Positions 1 to 5,394 are shown, counted from the first letter of the stretch. The stretch: 5,394 bases of DNA from Bacillota bacterium (GCA_012727835.1 JAAYGE010000023.1:1-5394); one strand, 5' to 3'. Made by a program: numbers and translations. The notes: a model not told the origin generated them from the sequence alone.

Positions 1-224
1 CCTTTGAATTCGGGCTGATCAAAGTCGGCATAAGCTAATGCTAACACCACTTGGCCCTCCTTCTGCGCCTCCCGCTTGATCAAGTCGATTAGATACCCCG
101 GTTGGCTGACTAAGCCGTAGTTGTTCTTAAGGCTCCAATATACGTTCTCATAATCGATAAACAAAGCTACATTTTTGACCACGGATCGAGCTTCAACTCC
201 TTCCTCTCTTCTTATGGGGTCCAT
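1..224 (-). CDS. NYN-domain (LabA/DUF88-like) putative ribonuclease, N-terminal part
   Basis: This is a partial gene. It starts with ATG at 224 and is still open at the left edge, giving 74 visible codons. After about 17 polar residues, a hydrophobic strand leads into VALFIDYENVYW (residues about 19-30), followed by a helix and the strand VVLALAYADFD (about 59-69). The FIDYEN signature, with Asp24 and Asn27, is the first acidic strand of NYN domains, which belong to the PIN-like metal-dependent nuclease fold. Family members are thought to cut RNA, but substrates are mostly unknown. The start is supported by a GGAAGG ribosome binding site six bases upstream. The gene diverges from the histidine kinase across about 200 bases. 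The catalytic Asp residues expected later in the domain and any C-terminal domain lie outside the window. The NYN call is fairly secure; the cellular role is unknown. Confidence 0.85.
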   Translation of the reverse strand, partial: MDPIRREEGVEARSVVKNVALFIDYENVYWSLKNNYGLVSQPGYLIDLIKREAQKEGQVVLALAYADFDQPEFK

Positions 225-312
225 GCCTATCCTTCCCACTTTAGGCAGGAGCTATGTTGCCAACCGGGGCGGTCGTTTTTTTGCTACAGACACTTCCTTT
301 TTGCGCATCTTT

Positions 313-321
313 TGTTAAAAT
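313..321 (+). promoter_or_regulatory. Candidate extended -10 promoter for the histidine kinase
   Basis: TGTTAAAAT is a TG-extended -10 element: the TAAAAT hexamer at 316-321 matches five of six consensus bases. There is no convincing -35 hexamer, which is acceptable for extended -10 promoters. Transcription would begin near 328. That would leave the possible TTG start at 331 almost leaderless and gives the ATG at 433 a leader of about 105 bases. The call rests on sequence match alone. Confidence 0.4.
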
Positions 322-432
322 AATGCTGGTTTGCGTAAGAAATTTATTTTGCCTAGCCGACAGGAGCCATCAAAATTTTTTGCTGACATAGTGTATCATT
401 CCTGTGAATACCCAGGAAAGAGGTCTGAAGCA

Positions 433-1401
433 ATGAACCGCCTAACCCTTTGGACCCGCAAATACAATCTACCTACCACACTATCATGGGCGATGGCTAT
501 TATAGGTCTAGCTGCGCTCCTCTTTATGCTCCTCATTATTCCTGCTTATCTAGAACTGGTCATCGGCCTGAACGGACAATCGTTTCCCATCCCACCCCTC
601 TGGCGCTGGCTCATTATAGTAGCTTACGTACTAATAATGGCTGCAATGCTTTTCAGCCCCATCCTAGTGACCAAATCAATACCAAAAGACAAATCGGAAG
701 AGCAAAAACTACGTCGCCAATCTTTAATCAGCACCATGGCTGCTGGTACTATCCAGGAGATTCGTAGTCCCCTAACGGCTGCCCGTGGTTTTGTGCAGTT
801 AATCAACGCCCTTTCCCAAGATGATGAACGAACGAAAGAATATAGTGAATATGCACTTCTAGAAATGGATAGAATCGAGCAACTGCTACAAGAGTACATG
901 CTACTTTCTAAAGCGGTTGCACCTAAATCCCAACCGGTAAACCTGCTAGACGTGGCCCATGCCACCTACCAAATGATGGAGGCAGTAATGGCGGAAAGAA
1001 ATATCCGATTGAGATTTGAAGGATCACAACCCAGCTGCATCTTAGGAGATCCCTTTTACTTACAGCAGGTGCTACAGCATTTGCTCCTTAATGCAGCCGA
1101 CGCCACCCCACCGAAAGGTGTGGTTTCTATCAAGTTATTTAGCAGTGATAAGGAAGTGACCTTAATTATAAGTGACACCGGCGTAGGTATGAGCCAGGAA
1201 GCTCTCGAACACTGTTTTGATCCCTTCTATAGCACTAAAGAATCGGGCACCGGCCTAGGGTTAGCCATCTGCCAGCGCATGGTCACCGACATGCGGGGGC
1301 GCATTGAAGTAGATAGCCACCCTCAGTCGGTCACCACCTTCACCATTACCTTCCCCCTTTACCAAGAAATTGCAAGCAAAGAGGAGCTTCCGCAAGAATA
1401 A
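433..1401 (+). CDS. Two-TM sensor histidine kinase, Spo0-type, lacking the phospho-acceptor His
   Basis: This is a 322-residue membrane sensor kinase by architecture. Two hydrophobic helices (about 17-40 and 56-79) are joined by a short loop, so there is almost no extracellular sensor domain. A DHp region follows at about 95-160 and a HATPase_c domain at about 190-312. The ATP-binding motifs look complete: N-box Asn220 in LLLNAADAT, G1 DTGVGM from Asp248, F-box FDPFYSTK from 262, and G2 GTGLGLAI from 272. The DHp segment IQEIRSPLTAARGFVQLI closely matches the sporulation-kinase H-box (usually AHEIRNPLTxxxGFxQL), but Gln108 sits where the phosphorylated His belongs and Ser112 replaces the usual Asn. 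The ATG at 433 is chosen because GGAAAGAGG lies just upstream. The frame is open back to a TTG at 331, which has no clear ribosome binding site. No response regulator is adjacent. It may be a degenerate or phosphatase-only kinase; the family call is firm, the activity is not. Confidence 0.9.
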   Translation: MNRLTLWTRKYNLPTTLSWAMAIIGLAALLFMLLIIPAYLELVIGLNGQSFPIPPLWRWLIIVAYVLIMAAMLFSPILVTKSIPKDKSEEQKLRRQSLISTMAAGTIQEIRSPLTAARGFVQLINALSQDDERTKEYSEYALLEMDRIEQLLQEYMLLSKAVAPKSQPVNLLDVAHATYQMMEAVMAERNIRLRFEGSQPSCILGDPFYLQQVLQHLLLNAADATPPKGVVSIKLFSSDKEVTLIISDTGVGMSQEALEHCFDPFYSTKESGTGLGLAICQRMVTDMRGRIEVDSHPQSVTTFTITFPLYQEIASKEELPQE

Positions 1402-1415
1402 TTTGCGCAGCTCCT
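1382..1415. terminator. Hairpin overlapping the kinase stop codon
   Basis: AGGAGCT (1382-1388) pairs with AGCTCCT (1409-1415) and CGCAA (1391-1395) pairs with TTGCG (1403-1407), with a small internal bulge and a seven-base loop. The TAA stop at 1399-1401 sits in the loop. No T-run follows on the plus strand, and only CTTTGCTT follows on the minus strand. It is therefore either a weak or Rho-assisted terminator or a 3'-end stabilising hairpin lying between two convergent genes. Confidence 0.4.
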
Positions 1416-1438
1416 AGCATGTGAGAACGTATATTATG

Positions 1439-1518
1439 AGGGTTGCGGGATATTCCGGCAAGAGCGGTTGGAGTCTGCTCCTACGCCCCTAAGCACTTCC
1501 CGCAGCCCTAAATTTTTT
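1439..1518 (+). terminator. Branched hairpin with T-tract, likely terminator of the kinase gene
   Basis: AGGGTTGCGGGA (1439-1450) pairs with TCCCGCAGCCCT (1498-1509), giving a 12-base stem with one G-U wobble. AAA and then six T (1513-1518) follow. The long enclosed loop contains a second hairpin: GCG and GGAG (1464-1466, 1470-1473) pair with CTCC and CGC (1478-1481, 1484-1486). The T-run follows only in the plus direction, so this best fits Rho-independent termination of the kinase transcript. The closing stem is much longer than a simple terminator needs, so a compact structured RNA about 75 bases long is an alternative. Confidence 0.45.
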
Positions 1519-1544
1519 GTTAAGCTCTATGTGCCAGCTCTTTG

Positions 1545-2558
1545 CTACCGCTTCTGTAGGTGTAGCGTAATCTCTTGCCGATTATGCCAGAGGTGTTGGG
1601 CATGGCAAACCTTTAAACTGTCATCCAACATATTAAGGACCCGTTCTATAGTGGGCAGGGGTTTCTTCCCCATTAACTTAATGGTCATAAATACTTGTCC
1701 ACCGTTCCGCAAATTGCCGATCAGGCCATTTAATAACTTGGCAGTAAAAATGGGGTCCCAGCTCATGTCGCAGGTGATGAGATCAAATTGATCCTGCGGA
1801 GACAAATTCAAGTTCTTAACGTTAGCACGCAAAAACTTTAACCCCGTCGCCCCTTTTAGGCGCGGGTCCAATTCCCCCGTATCAACGGCCAAAACTTGTA
1901 GCCCCCGAGACAAAAGTTCCTGTGTCCAGCCTCCGGGAGCTGCTCCCAAGTCTAGAGCCCGGCCACCTACCGGCAAATCCAAGCCAAAACGCACTATGGC
2001 TTCTAGTAACTTAAATTTGGCCCGCGAAATATCATCGGCCTCCTTGCGGAAGTGGATCATGCCACCGGTCCAATCGCATAGATTGCGTTCGGCCACATCC
2101 AGCCCATAATAAACTTGCTTTTTTGCCTGGGTGACGGAAATAATCCATTGGGGGTCTTTAATAACCGGCCGGTAGCCCTGCTCTCGTAGTACCTGATCGC
2201 AGGCAGCTTTCAACTCCCGGCCTTGCCATTGTAAGCGGGTATTGATCGCTCTCGCTTGCACTGCTACGCTGGCTCCGGCCGGAACCTTCCCCAGGTCCCC
2301 TTCTAGGCGTTGAATAACACTGGCGAACAGTTCCTGTTCATCATTTACTAGCCACGCCTTGGCCCCATGGATATGCCGCACAAAGATGGGAGATTCAGCA
2401 AGCAAACGATTTTGCACCCCATCCAGATCATCACCCGTATGTAACCAAAAGACCGCCGGGCCGAGCACTTCTTGGCTTAAATGGGGGAAGTCCCTCTTCA
2501 CTTCCTCCATAGCTGTGGGCAAGAATTCTTCGCTGGCGGTTACTACGATGCCCTGCAT
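1545..2558 (-). CDS. RlmM/FtsJ-like SAM-dependent rRNA 2'-O-ribose methyltransferase
   Basis: The predicted 337-residue protein transfers a methyl group from S-adenosylmethionine to an RNA ribose 2'-OH. Counting from an upstream GTG at 2567, the first 130 or so residues look like the THUMP-containing N-terminal region of RlmM. The Rossmann methyltransferase follows, with motif I DLGAAPGGWTQ (206-216). The FtsJ catalytic tetrad K-D-K-E is all visible: Lys186 in SRAKFKL, Asp267 in CDMS, Lys297 in IKLMG, and Glu332 in RQEITLHL. E. coli RlmM (366 residues) makes Cm2498 in 23S rRNA and has a similar length and layout, but the site is not proven here. The ATG at 2558 is preferred because GGGGAGG lies about ten bases upstream, whereas the same element nearly touches the GTG at 2567. 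It appears to have its own promoter and converges on the kinase gene. The methyltransferase class is secure; RlmM orthology is an inference. Confidence 0.8.
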   Translation of the reverse strand: MQGIVVTASEEFLPTAMEEVKRDFPHLSQEVLGPAVFWLHTGDDLDGVQNRLLAESPIFVRHIHGAKAWLVNDEQELFASVIQRLEGDLGKVPAGASVAVQARAINTRLQWQGRELKAACDQVLREQGYRPVIKDPQWIISVTQAKKQVYYGLDVAERNLCDWTGGMIHFRKEADDISRAKFKLLEAIVRFGLDLPVGGRALDLGAAPGGWTQELLSRGLQVLAVDTGELDPRLKGATGLKFLRANVKNLNLSPQDQFDLITCDMSWDPIFTAKLLNGLIGNLRNGGQVFMTIKLMGKKPLPTIERVLNMLDDSLKVCHAQHLWHNRQEITLHLQKR

Positions 2559-2584
2559 ACCCGACACACCTCCCCTGTTCCTTA

Positions 2585-2614
2585 ATCTTAGCTCCCAACT
2601 CTAATTCTAGTCAA
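2585..2614 (-). promoter_or_regulatory. Candidate sigma-A promoter of the RlmM-like gene
   Basis: On the minus strand, TTGACT (2614-2609, five of six consensus bases) is followed after 18 bases by TAAGAT (2590-2585, four of six). Transcription would start near 2578, leaving a leader of about 20 bases that holds the GGGGAGG ribosome binding site. It lies just downstream of a hairpin that follows the amidase gene, which fits separate transcription of the two genes. The call rests on motif match only. Confidence 0.5.
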
Positions 2615-2623
2615 ATAGCATTA

Positions 2624-2679
2624 AGGGCCAATGGAGGCGGCACCAGATCCAGCCGTCAGTGCCACACCCCATCGGCCCT
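2624..2679 (-). terminator. Nested hairpin after the amidase gene
   Basis: In the minus transcript, AGGGCCGATGG (2679-2669) pairs with CCATTGGCCCT (2634-2624) over 11 positions with one G-U wobble. An inner GTGCC/GGCAC... pairing joins 2663-2659 to 2643-2639. On the plus strand the wobble becomes an A/C mismatch, so the fold favours the minus RNA, the sense of the surrounding genes. It begins 16 bases after the amidase stop codon. The following sequence, TTAATGCTATTTG, is only moderately T-rich, so termination may be weak. Confidence 0.45.
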
Positions 2680-2695
2680 GTTCATCATCTAATTG

Positions 2696-3415
2696 TCATT
2701 TGCGCGAGACCAGCCGAACCTGGCGTTTCTTGCTATCCCAAAGGACATTCAGGCCTAAGGCTTCCGCTAAGGCACGCACCGGCGCATAAGTGACATCACC
2801 AATTAGGCGTCCAGTAACCGGGAGAAGTTTTCCGTTCAGCAAAATGGGGACAAGATCGGGAATCTGGGGGCCAACATAATCCTTTATGCCATCGGCTATA
2901 GCCGTAGCTAACAGTTGACGAAATTCGGGGGTTTTGAGTAGGGCTTCTTCAGTCGGGTTCGTATGAAAAGCACATTCTACTAATACAGAGGGCATCTTTG
3001 CCTCGCGAATAACATGGTAATAGTCCCGCCCATCGGCTAACGCCCGCGTTCTTACGCCCCGGCTGGGTCGCCCCACGTTACGCAAGGCTTGCTCAATGGC
3101 CACTGCCAGTTTGCGACTTTGATCGTCACGCACTGAGCAAAAGACGGTACATCCATGGGCGCGCGGATCCGAATAGGCGTCGGTATGAATACTGACAAAA
3201 ATGTCGGCACCTTGAGCTGCGGCAAATGCAGTACGAGTAGCCAAAGAAACGGTCACATCCCGATCTCGAGTCATCACTACCTGCAAGCCGGCGGCCTGTA
3301 AGAGAGTGCGAGTGCGCAAAGCGATATCTAGCACGCCATCGGCCTCCACATAACCGGTGGGACCCCGATTAGCTCGGTCATTGCCACCATGTCCCGGATC
3401 TAAACAAATAAGCAT
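2696..3415 (-). CDS. N-acetylmuramoyl-L-alanine amidase (Amidase_3), no signal peptide
   Basis: This 239-residue zinc amidase is predicted to cut the bond between muramic acid and the stem-peptide L-alanine in peptidoglycan. The Amidase_3 domain spans about 1-182. It has His9 in LDPGHGG, Glu24 in YVEADG and His77 in SIHTDA as zinc ligands, and the catalytic Glu147 in VLVECAFHTN, so all key residues are present. Residues about 187-236 resemble part of the copper-amine-oxidase N-terminal-like domain common in clostridial wall proteins (NGKLLPVTGRLIGDVTYAPV, then ALAEALGL). The protein begins directly at the first strand of the enzyme fold and has no signal peptide, as in phage endolysins and the sporulation amidase CwlC. 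The start has a GGGGGGAG ribosome binding site five bases upstream. It lies 76 bases downstream of a holin-like membrane protein gene. The activity is confident; whether it serves phage-type or mother-cell lysis is inference. Confidence 0.92.
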   Translation of the reverse strand: MLICLDPGHGGNDRANRGPTGYVEADGVLDIALRTRTLLQAAGLQVVMTRDRDVTVSLATRTAFAAAQGADIFVSIHTDAYSDPRAHGCTVFCSVRDDQSRKLAVAIEQALRNVGRPSRGVRTRALADGRDYYHVIREAKMPSVLVECAFHTNPTEEALLKTPEFRQLLATAIADGIKDYVGPQIPDLVPILLNGKLLPVTGRLIGDVTYAPVRALAEALGLNVLWDSKKRQVRLVSRK

Positions 3416-3438
3416 GAGAACTCCCCCCTTCCGTTTTA

Positions 3439-3467
3439 AGAATATCCCTAAAAAATGTTGCCGGCAA
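3439..3467 (-). promoter_or_regulatory. Candidate promoter of the amidase gene
   Basis: On the minus strand, TTGCCG (3467-3462) and TATTCT (3444-3439) are separated by exactly 17 bases, each matching four of six sigma-A consensus positions. The start would be near 3432, just ahead of the GGGGGGAG ribosome binding site. If it is used, the amidase can be made independently of the upstream holin-like gene. Match quality is modest. Confidence 0.35.
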
Positions 3468-3491
3468 AGCGAGCTTTAATATAAAGTGAGA

Positions 3492-3812
3492 CTAATAGCC
3501 ATTAATCCGTGCGTTAATTTTTGATGCGTTGATCCAACCCAGGATATCATGCAATACGGTGGCCCCCCCTACCATAAAGACTGCACTGAGAACAGTACCT
3601 ACCTCTGACCAGGCAAACTCCACATTTACAATTTCAAAGAAATCTAGGCGGGCTCCAAAGGCCAAAATTAACGATAAGACAAAGGACAGCAGAACCGGCA
3701 CATCCACCCCTAGCACCTGCTTCTTATCGAGCCGAGGGATGAGGATCAGAACCAACTCCACTATTCGTTCCACAGTAAAAGCCATAAAGAACCAGAGTGT
3801 AATCGTATCCAT
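3492..3812 (-). CDS. Small three-TM membrane protein, holin-like
   Basis: This 106-residue protein has three predicted hydrophobic helices at about 4-26, 38-54 and 71-92, joined by short loops containing RLDKK (28-31 region) and FEIVNVEF. A Gly-Gly...His-Asp stretch, GGATVLHDILGW (82-93), closes the third helix, and the polar tail is short. The first helix carries Glu15, Arg16 and Glu19, so it may be amphipathic. Size, topology and position directly upstream of a signal-less amidase fit a holin, which would let a cytoplasmic muralytic enzyme reach the wall. I do not recognise a specific holin family, so the function is inferred from context. The ATG start has an excellent AAAGGAGG ribosome binding site, but that site lies in one arm of a 17-bp perfect inverted repeat. 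The gene is real by start context and hydrophobicity; the holin role is tentative. Confidence 0.75.
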   Translation of the reverse strand: MDTITLWFFMAFTVERIVELVLILIPRLDKKQVLGVDVPVLLSFVLSLILAFGARLDFFEIVNVEFAWSEVGTVLSAVFMVGGATVLHDILGWINASKINARINGY

Positions 3813-3815
3813 ACG

Positions 3816-3877
3816 AAAAAACCTCCTTTCCTGCTATACTAGGTGCTATATCAGCATATTGCAGGAAAGGAGGTTTT
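3816..3877 (-). terminator. 17-bp perfect inverted repeat: terminator that also buries a Shine-Dalgarno
   Basis: Positions 3818-3834 and 3861-3877 are exact reverse complements over 17 bases, separated by 26 bases. In the minus transcript the stem begins 14 bases after the stop of the nicotinate phosphoribosyltransferase gene and ends in six T (3821-3816), a classic intrinsic terminator. The 3' arm contains the AAAGGAGG ribosome binding site of the next gene, whose ATG is only three bases beyond the T-run. A folded read-through RNA would hide that site. A transcript beginning inside the 26-base loop would leave it free. I found no good promoter there. Confidence 0.8.
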
Positions 3878-3891
3878 GTGCAAACTGACAA

Positions 3892-5250
3892 CTAGAGTTT
3901 TGTTAAGTCCACCTTTTCTAGATTGGGATTATCGTTGGCAACTCGGCCAGCCTTCGCCAACGGATACCAATCCTCTCCGATTTTAACACGCACAATATCA
4001 GCGGTAAAATCGTTGTTAGTGCCGGTGGCGCGGCTATTTTCCAGTAGAGAAGAACCCACACCATAGGTGTCAACCGGAACAGCCAGCTCTTCAAACTCGC
4101 GAATTCGTTTGGCATCAAAGCCACCGGTGGCCACAATCTTTACTTGCTTACACCATTCGGCCGCCACCGATTCGGCCTCCGCCGGCAATGACCAGGAGGT
4201 ATAGGCCTGATCTATAGCTTGGCGTACAATCCATACCAGCCGCGGGTTGACGCCACAATCAAGCTCCTTCTTACCCAGCGGCGCCACCGATACGTCTCGC
4301 ATGCTGCTAGACGTATCCAACCTAACGGCTGCCAACTTATATTTGTTAGCCTCGGCAAAATCGCCAGCCGCATAATGCTCCCAGTAGCGGTCAAACATGC
4401 GCTTCATAACTCGTAATGTATCCCCCACACAGTCATTATGGAAATCCACCAAGGCGATACGCGGAACGGAAACGGGTAAAATGCGACTAAACTCCACCAT
4501 CGCCGTGGCCGCATCTCCTAAGAAGCAGGCAATCGTGGCATGGGCCATAGTACCATTCCCGCTGCCACCCCACCAGCCGGCCTGATCATATGTAGAAACG
4601 AGCACTTGGGATTTCTTACCGTACTTGGCATTATAGGCTTGTACCGCCAGTGAATAGGCGTAGCCATGAAGGGCCTGTATTTTATAGTGGGCAAAACGGG
4701 CGGGGAAAAACAAAACATCTTTACCCCCGGCTGCCTTTAATACTTCGTACACATTGGTGGCTACTCGGGTCGTTTCTGTTAATGTTCCTAGAATAGGCGT
4801 CTCTAAAATAGCAAAATCCCGGTAACGTCCCCGAATCCTAATAACCGGCTCTACCTGACGGGGGTTGCCGTCATAAAAAGCAAAGGTACCATCTTGCACC
4901 GCCTCTACTTCCAACTGGGCAGCCGTGTTTACAAAGTTGCCATCGGCGGTAAAGTATCCGGTGCAGCTTTGCAAAATTGCCAACGCTTCATCGACGCCAG
5001 CGATTAATGAGTACGGTTGGCGGCGAGCAAAAATCTGCATTTCCACTTCCAGATCGCCGTTCTTCACACCTTGCACTATCTCTTGTGGTAAATCGCTCTC
5101 ACCCTGAAAGGTATAGCCCTCGTTAGCCAAGGTCTGTAAAACTTTAACCGTATTAGCGAAATATTCATCCGAATACCAACCACGACGCATACGTTCCGCA
5201 TCGATTCTAAAAATTTCCGGGTTCAAACGCTTGCCGTCAAAAATACTCAT
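3892..5250 (-). CDS. Nicotinate phosphoribosyltransferase (NAD salvage)
   Basis: This 452-residue cytoplasmic enzyme is predicted to join nicotinate and PRPP to give nicotinate mononucleotide, the entry step of the Preiss-Handler NAD salvage route. Family-like features in order are an N-terminal region with FARRQPYSLIAGVDEAL (74-90), ILETPILGTLTETTRVATN (148-166), a His-rich stretch ARFAHYKIQALHGYA (184-198), GTMAHATI (233-240), the phosphoribosyl-binding VRLDTSSSMRD (309-319), KIVATGGFD (371-379) and VDTYGVGSSL (393-402). The RLDT version resembles the archaeal-type branch more than the RIDSGDL of PncB proper, so I leave the symbol blank. The frame extends upstream to 5310, but that stretch lies in the tRNA terminator. 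ATG at 5250 has AAGGAAGGG six bases upstream and starts MSIFDGKRLNPEIF, which is the natural beginning. The family call is strong. Substrate (nicotinate rather than nicotinamide) is inferred from the family. Confidence 0.88.
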   Translation of the reverse strand: MSIFDGKRLNPEIFRIDAERMRRGWYSDEYFANTVKVLQTLANEGYTFQGESDLPQEIVQGVKNGDLEVEMQIFARRQPYSLIAGVDEALAILQSCTGYFTADGNFVNTAAQLEVEAVQDGTFAFYDGNPRQVEPVIRIRGRYRDFAILETPILGTLTETTRVATNVYEVLKAAGGKDVLFFPARFAHYKIQALHGYAYSLAVQAYNAKYGKKSQVLVSTYDQAGWWGGSGNGTMAHATIACFLGDAATAMVEFSRILPVSVPRIALVDFHNDCVGDTLRVMKRMFDRYWEHYAAGDFAEANKYKLAAVRLDTSSSMRDVSVAPLGKKELDCGVNPRLVWIVRQAIDQAYTSWSLPAEAESVAAEWCKQVKIVATGGFDAKRIREFEELAVPVDTYGVGSSLLENSRATGTNNDFTADIVRVKIGEDWYPLAKAGRVANDNPNLEKVDLTKL

Positions 5251-5281
5251 GCGAATCCCTTCCTTAAACTTTTCTTCTTTA

Positions 5282-5310
5282 AGCATACAAAAAACCGCAC
5301 ACAATAGCAA
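5282..5310 (-). promoter_or_regulatory. Candidate promoter of the phosphoribosyltransferase gene, overlapping a terminator
   Basis: On the minus strand, TTGCTA (5310-5305, in the terminator loop) and TATGCT (5287-5282) are 17 bases apart, each matching four of six sigma-A positions. A start near 5275 would place the AAGGAAGGG ribosome binding site about 15 bases into the message. Because the tRNA transcript should stop at the same hairpin, the next gene needs a promoter here or relies on read-through. Evidence is motif match and position only. Confidence 0.35.
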
Positions 5311-5321
5311 TGTGTGCGGTT
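5289..5321 (-). terminator. Intrinsic terminator after tRNA-Leu
   Basis: In the minus RNA, AACCGCACACA (5321-5311) and TGTGTGCGGTT (5303-5293) form an 11-bp perfect stem with a seven-base loop, and the run of six T extends to 5289. It begins 12 bases past the CCA end of the tRNA. This is a textbook Rho-independent terminator for the tRNA transcript. Confidence 0.92.
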
Positions 5322-5332
5322 AGTTAGCTGCT

Positions 5333-5394
5333 TGGTGTCGGAGGGGGGACTTGAACCCCCACGGTTACCCATACGCCCCTCAAACGTACGCGTC
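5333..5394 (-). tRNA. tRNA-Leu (GAG anticodon), 3' part, cut by the right edge
   Basis: Read on the minus strand, the visible part begins in the D-arm 3' side (GACGCG), then shows the anticodon stem TACGT/GCGTA (5388-5384 with 5376-5372) closing the seven-base loop TTGAGGG. This gives anticodon GAG (5381-5379) after U33, read as leucine CUC/CUU. An 11-base variable arm with GG/CC pairing (5371-5361) marks a class II tRNA, as expected for Leu. The T-arm GGGGG-TTCAAGT-CCCCC (5360-5344), acceptor strand CTCCGAC, discriminator A and encoded CCA (5335-5333) follow. The 5' acceptor strand and most of the D-arm lie outside the window. Serine can be set aside because of the anticodon. Confidence 0.93.

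Noticed and set aside
263..282. ACCG/CGGT mini-hairpin followed by seven T upstream of the kinase.
   Set aside because: The stem is only four base pairs with a three-base loop, too weak to support as a terminator, and it lies between divergent genes with nothing upstream to stop.
331..432. N-terminal extension of the histidine kinase from a TTG start.
   Set aside because: No ribosome binding site precedes the TTG, and the candidate promoter would make it nearly leaderless. The ATG at 433 has GGAAAGAGG upstream and starts just before the first TM helix.
3867..3896. Plus-strand tiny ORF after AAAGGAGG (GTG then five codons to TAG).
   Set aside because: The GGAGG is simply the other arm of the inverted repeat, and the frame is only a few codons long.
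5251..5310. Twenty-residue extension of the phosphoribosyltransferase (MLLCAVFC...).
   Set aside because: It overlaps the tRNA-Leu terminator hairpin and T-run, and the ATG at 5250 has a strong ribosome binding site and begins with the family's natural N-terminus.
5333..5394. tRNA-Leu 3' end as a phage integration site for the lysis pair.
   Set aside because: No second copy of the tRNA 3' end is visible in the window, and no integrase or other phage gene is present.

Overview
The window reads as chromosomal DNA of a spore-forming or spore-related Firmicute, most likely an anaerobic Clostridia-type lineage (inference). The grounds are strong AGGAGG-type ribosome binding sites, a Spo0-type histidine kinase, a cell-wall amidase carrying a copper-amine-oxidase-like C-terminal segment, a DUF88/LabA-type NYN protein, and short intrinsic terminators. 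No rRNA, CRISPR array, insertion sequence or transposase is visible. No gap between genes exceeds about 210 bases.

Layout from left to right. Positions 1-224 (minus) hold the N-terminal part of an NYN-domain putative ribonuclease that runs off the left edge. Diverging from it, 433-1401 (plus) is a two-TM histidine kinase of the sporulation-kinase type. Its ATP-binding half looks intact, but the phospho-accepting histidine is replaced by glutamine. Positions 1402-1544 lie between convergent genes and hold two hairpins, the second followed by a T-run. Everything from 1545 to the right edge is on the minus strand. In transcription order (right to left) this is: a tRNA-Leu(GAG) cut by the right edge, its intrinsic terminator, a nicotinate phosphoribosyltransferase gene (NAD salvage), a 17-bp perfect inverted repeat that acts as its terminator, a small three-TM holin-like protein, a signal-peptide-less N-acetylmuramoyl-L-alanine amidase, a nested hairpin, and an RlmM/FtsJ-like rRNA 2'-O-methyltransferase.

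The genes do not form one pathway. Most look like separate transcription units, each with its own ribosome binding site, and hairpins or candidate promoters lie between them. The most suggestive functional pair is the holin-like protein followed by the signal-less amidase. It resembles a two-gene lysis cassette, either a domesticated phage module or a mother-cell lysis system, and no other phage genes are present. The points most worth a second look are the kinase with no phospho-acceptor His, the inverted repeat that both terminates the NAD-salvage transcript and buries the holin-like gene's Shine-Dalgarno sequence, and the orphan lysis pair.
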